A stretch of 21,716 nt of DNA from UBA724 sp964008075 (GCA_964008075.1 CAXGAP010000021.1:1-21716); one strand, 5' to 3'. Positions 8,250-17,141 are shown, counted from the first letter of the stretch. Numbers and translations: made by a program. Notes: generated from the sequence alone by a model not told the origin.

Positions 8250-11195
8250 ATGCAAAATAACGGACTGGTTAAATTATTTGCCGTATTATTTGTGTTGGTG
8301 AGTATTTACCAACTTTCTTTTACTTTTATTGTCAATCGTACGGAGGATAATGCTCGCGCATACGCCTTGGAGAAAATCGATGAAGGCAGCACAGATTACT
8401 TTGATGCTCTCAGCGCAGCTGAACGTCAATATCTAGATTCTGTTTCGACTGATCAGCATTTTGGGTATTCAAATGCTAAAATGCGAGAGCTCAACAAGGG
8501 TCTTGACCTCAAAGGAGGGATCAACGTTATTTTGCAAATCTCTGTAAAAGACATCTTAAAGGGATTGGCTGAAAACACACGCAGCCCTATTTTTAATCAG
8601 TCACTTGTACAGGCAGATGAACTCCAAAAATCATCTGATGATAGCTATTTAGAGAGCTTCTTCATTGCCTTTGAAGAACTAAAGGGCGATCAAAACCTTG
8701 CAAGTCCAAGCATATTTGCAAATCGCACCTTGATTGACGATATCCAAATTGACATGACTGATGATGAAGTGAAGCCAATTATTCGCACAAAAATTGATGA
8801 ATCCATTGTTTCGGCTTTTGAAGTTTTACGTAAGCGTATTGATAAGTTTGGTGTCACACAACCAAATATTCAACGACTTGGGAACTCTGGTCGGATTTTG
8901 GTAGAACTCCCTGGCGCAAGAGACATTGATCGTGTAAAAAACCTCTTGCAAAGCACAGCTCAGCTTGAGTTTTGGGAAACCGAATCTAAAGATAAATTGA
9001 CCTCCTTTCTATTTCAAGCCAATGAGACTTTAAAACAAACAGTTGTACAGGAATCTCCAGAAAAACCACAAGACGATAATTCAGAAATTGATGATTTGTT
9101 GGCTGATATAGAAGCGCAACAAGATTCGATTTCGGTTGTTCAAAATCCTATTTTTGATCTTGTTGTTGATTTCGATTTTCCTGGACCTGTTCTTGTGCGT
9201 ATTGCTGAAAAAGACAGATCAACCTTCGATTCTTATATGAAAAGGTCTGAGGTTAGAGGTTTATTGCCAGCTGAATTGAGATTTACAAAATTTCTCTGGA
9301 GTAAAAGTGATCCAAATTCTGAGCTAATCGACCTTTATGCAATTCGATCCAATCGAACTAATACACCCCCATTGGGTGGTAGTGTTATTGTTGATGCAAG
9401 AAGCACTTATGACCAATTCAACTCTCCAGCCGTAAGTATGCAAATGAATGCTAAAGGTGCTCGTGCTTGGGAAGAAATGACTGGTAAGGCTTTTCGTGAA
9501 AATGGGAATATTGCTATTGTTTTAGACAATTTGGTTTATTCAGCACCAGGTGTTTCCAAAGGTGCAATTTCTGGTGGCCGCTCGGAGATTTCGGGCCAGT
9601 TTACAGTCAATGAGGCGACAGACTTAGCAAACGTACTTCGTGCGGGGAAACTGCCTGCAGCAGCTGAAATTATTCAATCTGAAATTATCGGCCCATCTTT
9701 AGGTGCAGAAGCGATTGAGAGTGGTATCAATTCGTTTGTGATTGCATTGATGCTCGTTTTGGTGTGGATGATGTTTTACTATGGAAGAGCAGGTCTTTAT
9801 GCTGATGTTGCTTTGACATTAAATATTATACTCATTTTTGGTATCCTCGCTGGTTTGGGAGCAGTGCTTACTTTACCAGGAATCGCTGGAATTGTTTTGA
9901 CCATTGGGATGTCTGTTGATGCCAACGTACTGATATTTGAAAGAATACGTGAGGAATTGACTCGTGAAAAAGGCTTGAGACTATCTGTGTCAGATGGATT
10001 TCAAAATGCGCTTTCATCAATCCTTGATGCAAACATTACTACAGGTTTAACAGCTTTGATTCTGTTTCTTTTCGGAACAGGCCCGATCAAAGGATTTGCA
10101 ACAACTTTATTGATTGGAATTGCCACCTCCTTGTTTACTGCAATATTTATCACAAGGATTTTGGTCGACTCACGAGTTGAGAAAAAGAAAGCACTTCATT
10201 TCTCTACTTCTGCAACCAAAAACTTATTCCGAAACTTGTCAATAACCTTCTTGGCTAAACGAAAATTCTCTTACATAATTTCTGGGTTTTTGATTGTCGT
10301 CGCCATCACATCATTGTTTACCAATGGTCTTAATCAAGGAGTTGATTTTGTTGGTGGTCGATCCTATACAGTTCGATTTGATAAACCCATCAATTCTGCC
10401 GAAGTGCAGTCTGATCTTGTTACTGTTTTGGGTAATGCCGAAGCCAAAATTTTTGGTAATGACAATCAGTTAAAAATCACAACAAACTACAAAGTCGATA
10501 TTGAAGGACAAGCTGTTGATGATGAAATACAACAGTTTATGTATAGCGCATTGCAAGCATACTTTCCAGATGGCACTGACTACAATAGCTTTGTCTCAAC
10601 AAGCGAAGAAAAGCAGGTGGGAATCATGTCATCTATCAAGGTCGGTCCTACAATTGCGGATGATATCAAAAGCAATTCTTTCTTGGCTGTTTTTGGATCG
10701 CTTATTGTTGTTTTTTTATACATCCTGTTAAGATTTAGAAGGTGGCAATTTTCACTTGGAGCAGTTGCTGCTGTTTTTCACGATGTGTTGTTGGTCTTGG
10801 GTATTTTTTCATTGACCTATAGTTTTATGCCATTCAATATGGAGATCAATCAGGCGTTTATCGCTGCTATACTCACTGTCATTGGATATTCTTTGAATGA
10901 CACAGTCGTTGTGTTTGATCGCATTCGCGAGTATGCAAAAACGCATAGCAGTTGGCCTTATGAAAGAACAGTCAATGGCGCTTTAAACAGTACTTTGAGT
11001 CGAACATTAAACACCTCTTTGACAACACTCGTTGTGTTGCTTGCCATTTTTCTATTTGGTGGTGAGGCAATTCGCGGGTTTATGTTTGCCTTAATCGTGG
11101 GTGTAATCGTCGGTACCTATTCTTCTATGTTTATTGCAACTCCGATTATGTTTGATACGATCAAACAAAAATCGCTTGAAGAAAACAATGAATAA
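8250..11195 (+). CDS. secDF: Fused protein-export membrane protein SecDF
   Basis: A 981-residue chain combines SecD and SecF, which use the proton gradient to pull secreted proteins from the SecYEG channel on the periplasmic side. The SecD half has an N-terminal membrane helix (about 5-28), the LDLKGG motif near residue 85, a periplasmic domain with GVTQPNIQR, an acidic linker around 270-300, then five helices from about 490 with GMSVDANVLIFERIREE near 552-568. The SecF half begins with a helix near 673-691, carries GVDFVGG near 697, and repeats the transporter signature as NDTVVVFDRIREY near 881-893. The fused form is the rule in Bacteroidota. The acidic, low-complexity linker is common in fused forms and probably does not alter function. 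It stops 1 base before the convergent lgt stop. Confidence 0.96.
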   Translation: MQNNGLVKLFAVLFVLVSIYQLSFTFIVNRTEDNARAYALEKIDEGSTDYFDALSAAERQYLDSVSTDQHFGYSNAKMRELNKGLDLKGGINVILQISVKDILKGLAENTRSPIFNQSLVQADELQKSSDDSYLESFFIAFEELKGDQNLASPSIFANRTLIDDIQIDMTDDEVKPIIRTKIDESIVSAFEVLRKRIDKFGVTQPNIQRLGNSGRILVELPGARDIDRVKNLLQSTAQLEFWETESKDKLTSFLFQANETLKQTVVQESPEKPQDDNSEIDDLLADIEAQQDSISVVQNPIFDLVVDFDFPGPVLVRIAEKDRSTFDSYMKRSEVRGLLPAELRFTKFLWSKSDPNSELIDLYAIRSNRTNTPPLGGSVIVDARSTYDQFNSPAVSMQMNAKGARAWEEMTGKAFRENGNIAIVLDNLVYSAPGVSKGAISGGRSEISGQFTVNEATDLANVLRAGKLPAAAEIIQSEIIGPSLGAEAIESGINSFVIALMLVLVWMMFYYGRAGLYADVALTLNIILIFGILAGLGAVLTLPGIAGIVLTIGMSVDANVLIFERIREELTREKGLRLSVSDGFQNALSSILDANITTGLTALILFLFGTGPIKGFATTLLIGIATSLFTAIFITRILVDSRVEKKKALHFSTSATKNLFRNLSITFLAKRKFSYIISGFLIVVAITSLFTNGLNQGVDFVGGRSYTVRFDKPINSAEVQSDLVTVLGNAEAKIFGNDNQLKITTNYKVDIEGQAVDDEIQQFMYSALQAYFPDGTDYNSFVSTSEEKQVGIMSSIKVGPTIADDIKSNSFLAVFGSLIVVFLYILLRFRRWQFSLGAVAAVFHDVLLVLGIFSLTYSFMPFNMEINQAFIAAILTVIGYSLNDTVVVFDRIREYAKTHSSWPYERTVNGALNSTLSRTLNTSLTTLVVLLAIFLFGGEAIRGFMFALIVGVIVGTYSSMFIATPIMFDTIKQKSLEENNE

Positions 11196-11196
11196 T

Positions 11197-12024
11197 TTAA
11201 TTCGACTTTAATTGGGCTCTAATGAGCAGATAAAAACCAACAAGGATGGGTGGTATACTCAACCATTGTCCTGTGGAAAGAAGTCCAAGTGATGTTTCAA
11301 ACCCACCTTGACTTTCTTTTACAAACTCGGTGGTGAAGCGTACGCCAAAGAGCAAAACAAAAAAGGCACCAAAGAGAAAACCAGTTTGGTCTTTTCGGTT
11401 TGTGTTCCAGTACAAGTGACGCAGAATGAGGAATACAACTAAATATCCAATGGATTCATAAAGTTGTACAGGATGTCGTGGTAATACTTCGCCTCTATTC
11501 AGAAAAACAACCCCAAAATCACTGTTACTGTAAAGACCAACAATCTCAGAATTAAAGAAGTTTCCAATTCGAATAAAAATTCCTGCAAATGCAACTGTGA
11601 TACACAAACGATCAAGTACCCAAAGCAATGGTTTATAAGAGTATTTTCTCTGATACAAATACAAAGAGGTGATGATTCCAATGGCAGCACCATGACTTGC
11701 CAATCCTCTATAGCCAGTAAACTCCACACCATCAGGTGTAACTTTAATAGGCAATAGAATTTCAGCCAAGTTGTTTTGATAATAATCCCAATTATAGAAG
11801 AACACCTCACCTAAACGAGCTCCGAGAAGTGTGCCAACAATTGTAAAAATAAACAAAGGCTCGAGGTATTCTTCAGATACTTTTTCATGCCGATAGAACT
11901 TTTTTATCATATAAAAACCGACGGCAAATGCAATCACAAACATCAAGCTGTAGTAATGAAGGCCAAACGATCCGATTTTAAAAATGGTTTCATTTGGCGC
12001 CCATTCAAACTTGTATAAAATCAT
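11197..12024 (-). CDS. lgt: Prolipoprotein diacylglyceryl transferase
   Basis: Lgt transfers diacylglycerol from phosphatidylglycerol to the lipobox cysteine of prelipoproteins at the inner membrane, the first step of lipoprotein maturation. The 275-residue protein is highly hydrophobic with about seven membrane segments. The family signature is RIGNFFNSEIVG at 152-163. His111 (ASHG), Arg152, Asn155, Glu160 and the pair Arg229/Glu233 align with the functionally important E. coli residues His103, Arg143, Asn146, Glu151, Arg239 and Glu243. The start is the ATG at the complement of 12022-12024. It is the last gene of folE-cysS-yidD-lgt, 35 bases after yidD. Its substrates would include the lipoprotein encoded at 16057. 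Confidence 0.95.
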   Translation of the reverse strand: MILYKFEWAPNETIFKIGSFGLHYYSLMFVIAFAVGFYMIKKFYRHEKVSEEYLEPLFIFTIVGTLLGARLGEVFFYNWDYYQNNLAEILLPIKVTPDGVEFTGYRGLASHGAAIGIITSLYLYQRKYSYKPLLWVLDRLCITVAFAGIFIRIGNFFNSEIVGLYSNSDFGVVFLNRGEVLPRHPVQLYESIGYLVVFLILRHLYWNTNRKDQTGFLFGAFFVLLFGVRFTTEFVKESQGGFETSLGLLSTGQWLSIPPILVGFYLLIRAQLKSN

Positions 12025-12059
12025 AATTGGAATTTTTGTAAATATACTGTTTTGATTGA

Positions 12060-12281
12060 TTAGGGCACTGGGTCATATCCCTTGCCACCCCACGGATGAC
12101 ATTTTGATATTCGACTGATTGATAATCGAATTCCCTTTATAAGTCCGTGTTTTTTTAGCGATTCTGCAGCATAGTGTGAGCAACTGGGATCGAAACGACA
12201 GCTAGCCGGGAAAAAAGGTGAAATCGCAGTTTGATAAATTTTGATACAAACCAAAAAAGGAAAAATCAAAATTTTTTTCAC
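12060..12281 (-). CDS. yidD: Membrane protein insertion efficiency factor YidD
   Basis: A 73-residue member of the YidD family. The diagnostic features are YQTAISPFFPASCRFDPSCS, with its two cysteines, and the C-terminal HPWGGKGYDPVP. In E. coli YidD is a small peripheral inner-membrane protein that works with YidC in inserting membrane proteins. Classically it lies beside yidC and rnpA; here it sits between cysS and lgt. The start is a GTG (complement of 12279-12281) overlapping the cysS TGA stop by 4 bases as GTGA, suggesting translational coupling. The N-terminal MKKILIFPFLVCIKIY is a short amphipathic or membrane-associated stretch. Confidence 0.92.
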   Translation of the reverse strand: MKKILIFPFLVCIKIYQTAISPFFPASCRFDPSCSHYAAESLKKHGLIKGIRLSISRISKCHPWGGKGYDPVP

Positions 12282-13759
12282 TTTTTCAAGGAGTAAGTGG
12301 TTTGCTGAGCACCATCTTTCAACAGTATGCCAGCTTTCGCTAATTCATCGCGTATCTTATCTGAAGTTGCAAAATCTTTTCGATTTCTAGCATCATTTCG
12401 TAGTTCAATCAAAAGATTTATAGAGTTTTCAAGATAATGATCAACTTTTTGCTCTTCTTGTGTTAGTCCCAACACATCAAATACGAAGTTGTGAAGGGAT
12501 GATCGTAATTCATCTAAATCTCCTTTGGTGATACTCGACCGACGATCATTTGTATTTTGAATAAATTTGACAGCTTCAAATAAGTTGGCGATAAGGATGG
12601 GAGTATTAAAATCGTCATTCATTGCATCATAGCACTTCTGCTTCCATTTGTTAACATCAAATCCAGTCGTTTCTTTGGCAGTGTCGAGTGATTCTAGAAT
12701 TGAGAGTCCATGCATGAGTCTAGAAAACCCTTTTTCAGAAGCAAGCATAGCATCGTTACTGACGTCCAGCACAGATCGATAATGTGCCTGAAGCATAAAA
12801 AATCGCGTAACAGTTGGCGAAAACGGACGATCCATAATATCATTCTCACCAGAAAATATTTCATTTGGCAATATGTTGTTTCCAGTGCTCTTTGCCATTT
12901 TTTTACTATTAAGCGTAAGCATATTTGCATGTATCCAATAATTGGCAGGAGAGCAGTTGGAAACTGCCTCACCTTGGGCAATTTCACACTCGTGGTGTGG
13001 AAATTTAAGGTCCATTCCACCTCCATGAATATCAAATTGATTACCCAAGTACTTGGTGCTCATAGCGGTACATTCTAAATGCCAACCTGGAAAGCCGTCA
13101 CCCCATGGGGATGGCCAACGCATAATGTGCTCAGGTTGCGCTTTTTTCCATAATGCAAAGTCTTGAGGATTGCGTTTTTCAATTTGCCCACTTGTTTCAC
13201 GTGTATTGTGAATCATATCCTCAAGCTTCCGACCACTTAGTTTTCCGTATGCTGAACTTTCATTGAATTTTATCACATCGAAATAGACAGAACCATCGAC
13301 TTCATACCCAAAACCTGCATCAATAATCTGTTTTACCAGCTCAATTTGTTCAACAATATGGCCTGTAGCAGTAGGTTCAATGCTTGGGGGTAATGTGTTG
13401 AATTTGGCAAGAGTTCGGTGAAAATCCACAGTGTATTTTTGCACCACTTCCATGGGTTCAATCCCTTCAATTTGTGCTTTTTTTGCAATGCGATCTTCTC
13501 CTTCATCTGCATCATTTTCCAAATGACCAGCATCTGTGATGTTTCGAATATACCTGACTTTGTAGCCCAAGTGTTTGAGATATCTAAATATGATATCAAA
13601 GGAGATAAAAGTTCTGCAATTACCAAGGTGAACATAATTGTAAACAGTAGGGCCACAAACATACATCCCCACCATCTGATCATAAATAGGTGTGAACTCT
13701 TCTTTAGAACCGCTTAAGGAGTTATAAATTTGAATATGCTGTTCTGTGCTTACTCCCAT
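12278..13759 (-). CDS. cysS: Cysteinyl-tRNA synthetase
   Basis: CysRS charges tRNA-Cys in the cytoplasm. This class I synthetase of 493 residues has the HIGH motif as HLGN at 44-47 and the KMSKS loop as KMAKS at 287-291. The zinc site that recognises cysteine is complete: Cys35, Cys230, His255 and Glu259, with the same Cys-His spacing as E. coli Cys209/His234. The DALR-like anticodon-binding region occupies roughly 350-490. The ATG (complement of 13757-13759) is 6 bases after the folE stop, and the stop overlaps yidD by 4 bases, so it is an internal gene of the folE-cysS-yidD-lgt operon. It is about 30 residues longer than the E. coli enzyme (461). Confidence 0.96.
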   Translation of the reverse strand: MGVSTEQHIQIYNSLSGSKEEFTPIYDQMVGMYVCGPTVYNYVHLGNCRTFISFDIIFRYLKHLGYKVRYIRNITDAGHLENDADEGEDRIAKKAQIEGIEPMEVVQKYTVDFHRTLAKFNTLPPSIEPTATGHIVEQIELVKQIIDAGFGYEVDGSVYFDVIKFNESSAYGKLSGRKLEDMIHNTRETSGQIEKRNPQDFALWKKAQPEHIMRWPSPWGDGFPGWHLECTAMSTKYLGNQFDIHGGGMDLKFPHHECEIAQGEAVSNCSPANYWIHANMLTLNSKKMAKSTGNNILPNEIFSGENDIMDRPFSPTVTRFFMLQAHYRSVLDVSNDAMLASEKGFSRLMHGLSILESLDTAKETTGFDVNKWKQKCYDAMNDDFNTPILIANLFEAVKFIQNTNDRRSSITKGDLDELRSSLHNFVFDVLGLTQEEQKVDHYLENSINLLIELRNDARNRKDFATSDKIRDELAKAGILLKDGAQQTTYSLKK

Positions 13760-13765
13760 GATCTT

Positions 13766-14449
13766 TTAGAATGCAGTTTCTAACCGAATGTATTCCAAAA
13801 ATTCTTTTTTGACTTCTGGTTTTTTGAATGCCCCTCCAAATTCAGCAGTGATTGTGCTACAGTCCACATCGCGAATCCCTCTCGAGTTGACACATAGGTG
13901 CTTGGCATCTATTACACATGCAACATCTTTTGTCTTTAGGGCAGACTGGAGCATATGAACAACCTGACGTGTAAGACGTTCTTGTACTTGTGGTCTTTTT
14001 GCAAAGAAATCGACAATTCTATTCATTTTAGAGAGCCCAATAACACTACCATTTGAAATGTATGCAACATGTGCTTTGCCAAAAATGGGCAACAAATGGT
14101 GCTCGCAAGTCGAGTAGAGAGTAATGTTTTTCTCCACAAGCATATGCCCATATTTATACTTGTTTTCAAAAGTGGAAAGCTTGGGTGATTTCGCTGGATT
14201 AAGACCTCCAAAAATTTCTTGAACAAACATTTTGGCGACACGCTTTGGCGTCCCGCTAAGACTGTCATCAGTCATATCCATCCCTAATGTTTCTAAGATA
14301 TTAGAGACATCTTTTTCAATTCGATTGATTTTTTCTTGATCAGAAAGATCAAATGCATCTTCACGCAATGGGGTGTTTGCAGAGCTGCTTTGGTGATCAT
14401 TCGCGTCAAAATCCTCTAAAGAATCCTGTAATAATTTATCAAATTTCAT
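13766..14449 (-). CDS. folE: GTP cyclohydrolase I
   Basis: FolE converts GTP to 7,8-dihydroneopterin triphosphate, the first step of folate synthesis, and can also supply queuosine-type pathways. Of the 227 residues, the catalytic core starts near 45. Zinc ligands Cys115 and His118 lie in STCEHHLLPIFG, and Cys186 in AKHLCV is exactly 71 residues after Cys115, as in E. coli Cys110/Cys181. VQERLTRQ at 155-162 and SRGIRD at 189-194 are further family motifs. The first 40 or so residues are acidic and polar (DSLEDFDANDHQSSS) and probably disordered. The gene leads the minus-strand operon with cysS, yidD and lgt and has its own -7 box immediately upstream. Confidence 0.96.
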   Translation of the reverse strand: MKFDKLLQDSLEDFDANDHQSSSANTPLREDAFDLSDQEKINRIEKDVSNILETLGMDMTDDSLSGTPKRVAKMFVQEIFGGLNPAKSPKLSTFENKYKYGHMLVEKNITLYSTCEHHLLPIFGKAHVAYISNGSVIGLSKMNRIVDFFAKRPQVQERLTRQVVHMLQSALKTKDVACVIDAKHLCVNSRGIRDVDCSTITAEFGGAFKKPEVKKEFLEYIRLETAF

Positions 14450-14466
14450 GGCATCTATATAAAATG

Positions 14467-14499
14467 CAAAGATACTTATTTATAGGATTTATTTAGAAA
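14467..14499 (-). promoter_or_regulatory. Probable promoter of the folE-cysS-yidD-lgt operon
   Basis: On the minus strand TATCTTTG (complement of 14467-14474) matches TAnnTTTG exactly. A -33-like TTTC lies at the complement of 14496-14499, 21 bases upstream. The start point would be near 14460, leaving a leader of about 11 bases before the folE ATG. The 63-base gap also separates folE from the outer-membrane protein gene upstream. Confidence 0.5.
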
Positions 14500-14512
14500 G
14501 AATAAATTTCTG

Positions 14513-16039
14513 CTAAAACTTGAAGTTCCAACTCACTGTAAAATGCTTAAAATTTATATCGTTTTCTGCAAGATCTGTCAGCCCAGTGTCATAGAGTTGA
14601 TGACTACGACTTTGATTACTGTTGAGTATAGATAAATTGACAACGCTAGATTTAAAATTAAATCCAATTCCGTAAGATATACCAGATCTATCCCCTAGCA
14701 ATTTTTTATTATTGAATTGAGATTCTTCAAGGTGGTAGCCAGCGCGAAAACTCAGTCCCCCAAGTCGGTATTCACCTCCAACTCGATAGGTTGATACCGA
14801 ACGCCAACTTTGATCAATTTGATTGTTTAATGCAATAAATACATCATTATCATTTGGACCAATGTGTGAGTTTTGGTAGTCTTTTAAAGAGTAATCAAAA
14901 GATAAAATACCTCGTTTGCCAAAAATATATGCCAAACTTCCACGGAATTCACTAGGTGTCTTAATTGTGTAACTTTCATATACATTAATTACATCTTTCA
15001 AATCGATTACGTCATTATATGAATTTGCATCGCTATCTGTTGATTTTGTTTCGATATATTGAGAAAACTCATCATTTAATTCATACCAAGTTGGGGTCTT
15101 ATAACTTACTCCTAATCGTACATTTTTGTTTGGCATAGCAATTGCACCAAACTGAAGGGAAACACCTCCGCCGTATGTGTAAAGCTCATTTTGAAAATAA
15201 GTTTCTTGCAAGAAAGATTCAGGAAGATATCCAGTTTCTTTAGTAGAGGTAATTTGTCGATACTCTGCGTTAGATGCATTGATGTTTGCACCCAAATACA
15301 ACCAATCATTATATTGTCCAGAGAGAGTAAATGCCATGGACCAGTTTTCACCACTTGTTTGGATCGAATGATTGTGTTGGACAGAAGAATAAATCGCATT
15401 GGACACAAACAAACTATCATCTGGAAGGTAATCAAAAATGTAGGCTTGATAGCCTAAAAAAGCTTGTTGATACCCAAACCCATGACTGGATGATTGTCCG
15501 AAAAACTGATAGATATCACGGACTGATTCAAAATCATTCAAACCAAGCGCTGCACCATCTTTTCCAGCAGCATAGTTAAGGAAGTAGTTGTCCAACCCGT
15601 TGGCAGTGTTGGTGCCATTGATTTGAATATTGTTATGATAAGAATTTTGCATCTGTGCATTAAAACCAAAGGCAATTTTTTTCCATGCTGTTTCAGAATT
15701 GTCATTCCTGAAAACAAATACACCACCAATTTGGTTTATCCCACCGTTTTTATTTTGTGTTGGGGTGGAAGTGCCAAAATATGCGGTCTTGTTTTCAGTT
15801 GTTAGTGTCGACACACTTAAACCAAATTCACTTGTATTGTACACAGCACTAGCAGCTGGATTGATGTGTATGGCTGAGAGGTTACCACCCAATGCTCCAA
15901 AAGCACCAGACATGGCTTCATAACGGGAATTACCACTAAGTTTTTCCTGTGTAATACTGTATATCAAATCTAGATTTTGCGCAGGTAATATCCAAGAGCT
16001 CAATAGAAATGTAATAAAAGAAGTCGAGATAGTTTTCAT
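14513..16039 (-). CDS. OMPP1/FadL-family outer-membrane beta-barrel protein
   Basis: A 508-residue exported protein. A signal peptide covers about residues 1-20, with LPA-Q as the probable cleavage site. The mature start (EAMSGAFGALGGNLSAI followed by HINPAASAV) matches the N-terminal plug region of the OMPP1/FadL/TodX family, in which an NPAG-like motif is typical. The rest alternates polar and aromatic residues in a beta-barrel pattern and ends in a strand closing with WNFKF; a C-terminal Phe is usual for barrels assembled by the BAM complex. Relatives in Flavobacteriia are often labelled hemin receptor, but nothing in the sequence shows heme binding. Uptake of a hydrophobic compound is the family role; the substrate here is unknown. 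It lies 17 bases after the aromatic-rich lipoprotein gene and is probably co-transcribed with it. Confidence 0.85.
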   Translation of the reverse strand: MKTISTSFITFLLSSWILPAQNLDLIYSITQEKLSGNSRYEAMSGAFGALGGNLSAIHINPAASAVYNTSEFGLSVSTLTTENKTAYFGTSTPTQNKNGGINQIGGVFVFRNDNSETAWKKIAFGFNAQMQNSYHNNIQINGTNTANGLDNYFLNYAAGKDGAALGLNDFESVRDIYQFFGQSSSHGFGYQQAFLGYQAYIFDYLPDDSLFVSNAIYSSVQHNHSIQTSGENWSMAFTLSGQYNDWLYLGANINASNAEYRQITSTKETGYLPESFLQETYFQNELYTYGGGVSLQFGAIAMPNKNVRLGVSYKTPTWYELNDEFSQYIETKSTDSDANSYNDVIDLKDVINVYESYTIKTPSEFRGSLAYIFGKRGILSFDYSLKDYQNSHIGPNDNDVFIALNNQIDQSWRSVSTYRVGGEYRLGGLSFRAGYHLEESQFNNKKLLGDRSGISYGIGFNFKSSVVNLSILNSNQSRSHQLYDTGLTDLAENDINFKHFTVSWNFKF

Positions 16040-16056
16040 TGACGTTAATTTATGAT

Positions 16057-17058
16057 TTATCTTCTACCACTACTGGATGATCGGGAGGAGGATCCACTTG
16101 AGCTACTTGAACTTCTTGTACTCCCAGAGCTTCCAGAACTATAGGATCGATTGTTCGATCTCGAAGTGTTGAAATTATTATTTGAGGATCTGGTTTGTCG
16201 AGATTGATAAGTGTTGTTGGACTTAGAATATGATTTAGAATTGGCAGTAGAGTTTGAATTAGAACTCGATCTGTAATTTCTCATTGTTGAGTAATCTCGC
16301 GTCATAAAATCAGATGATTTGTTTTGCTGAATTGTGTTTTGCGTAGAAGTAGAATTTGGTGTGCTACTAGACGTAGGTCTTCCAACATTGTAGTTAGTCG
16401 TGCTGATATTTCCGATGGCTGTTCGTCGTTGCACACTATAGCCTTGGCCATTTACAGAATTTGAGGAGTTGCTTCTTAAATTGCTGTTTCCCCTTACTGG
16501 CGCACCACGACGCCCAGTACTTCTCACATATTGATTAGGATTTGAGTAATAATAATTTCCATAGTGATTGTAATAGGGATCGTAGCGATAATAATATGGA
16601 TAATAGGAGTGATATGACCACCCGTAGTAATATGGTTCATAATGGTAAGACCAGTAATTCCAAGGCCGATATCTGTGATGTCTCCACCAAGGCCAGTGAT
16701 AATAACTACCCCAGTAGAAATGGTCATAATCATGATAAATCCCATGAGAACCATAGCCATAGACATTGATGTTAAATGTATCAGCATTGCCATTGTTACT
16801 TTGGTTTGTTGCAAGAGTGTCTAGAACAATATTTTGGTTATTGTCAGCTAATTCATCAGCTTTTTCTCCAAAATAATTTTTATAATATTTTCCATTGGAA
16901 TTCTTGGTGTACTGTTTTTGAGGAAGAGTAGGCGTATCACCATAAATTCCATCGTTGTAATACGAAACAGGATTAAACGAGCCGCAACTTACGATCAACG
17001 ATGTAGCTGTGAATAAAATCAACATGACAAATAAATAGTTAGGTACTTGATTTTTCAT
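16057..17058 (-). CDS. Tyr/Trp/His-rich lipoprotein of unknown function
   Basis: I do not recognise a functional family. The frame is open from a TTG at the complement of 17086-17088, but ATG at the complement of 17056-17058 gives a clean lipoprotein signal: MKNQV, a hydrophobic stretch, then LIVSC with Cys25, so I chose it (333 residues). Mature residues 25-98 are polar. Residues about 108-171 are extremely aromatic: I count about 25 Tyr, 7 Trp and 8 His in 64 residues, with runs such as YHWPWWRHHRYRPW. From about 180 to the end the protein is Ser/Asn/Arg-rich and finishes in a Ser-Gly-Arg tail. The tract looks low-complexity rather than a folded domain. The residues after Cys25 (GSFN) lack the acidic pattern of known Bacteroidota surface-export signals, so the protein could stay periplasmic. 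It precedes the OMPP1-like gene in a probable two-gene operon. Confidence 0.75.
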   Translation of the reverse strand: MKNQVPNYLFVMLILFTATSLIVSCGSFNPVSYYNDGIYGDTPTLPQKQYTKNSNGKYYKNYFGEKADELADNNQNIVLDTLATNQSNNGNADTFNINVYGYGSHGIYHDYDHFYWGSYYHWPWWRHHRYRPWNYWSYHYEPYYYGWSYHSYYPYYYRYDPYYNHYGNYYYSNPNQYVRSTGRRGAPVRGNSNLRSNSSNSVNGQGYSVQRRTAIGNISTTNYNVGRPTSSSTPNSTSTQNTIQQNKSSDFMTRDYSTMRNYRSSSNSNSTANSKSYSKSNNTYQSRQTRSSNNNFNTSRSNNRSYSSGSSGSTRSSSSSSGSSSRSSSSGRR

Positions 17059-17104
17059 AATGATACAATTGCGGGTTAAAATCTTCAAATTTAATTAGCT
17101 TTGT

Positions 17105-17135
17105 TAAAAATACTTATTTCAAATTCTATGCCAAA
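17105..17135 (-). promoter_or_regulatory. Probable promoter of the lipoprotein/OMPP1 unit
   Basis: On the minus strand TTTG (complement of 17132-17135) is followed by exactly 19 bases and then TATTTTTA (complement of 17105-17112), 7 of 8 with TAnnTTTG. This is the best two-box match in the window. The start point near 17098 leaves about 40 bases before ATG 17058. Confidence 0.5.
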
Positions 17136-17141
17136 CTGAAA

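Noticed and set aside
12710..13078. 122-codon open frame on the plus strand
   Set aside because: It lies wholly antisense to well-supported cysS and its translation has no recognisable domain.
14513..16039. Hemin receptor or PorV-type secretion protein
   Set aside because: No heme-binding motif is visible and the N-terminus lacks PorV-type sequence; only the general OMPP1/FadL family is supported.
16524..16824. Several open frames on both strands within the aromatic-rich lipoprotein gene
   Set aside because: They are frame shadows of biased codons (TAT, CAT, TGG); the chosen frame alone has a lipoprotein signal, a promoter and a sensible neighbour spacing.
16300..17058. Surface-export signal after the lipobox
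   Set aside because: Residues after Cys25 are Gly-Ser-Phe-Asn, without the acidic pattern described for Bacteroidota surface lipoproteins, so I do not claim surface display.
17059..17088. TTG start ten residues upstream for the lipoprotein
   Set aside because: It adds a polar segment before the lipoprotein signal; the ATG at 17058 gives a normal signal length with the lipobox at Cys25.
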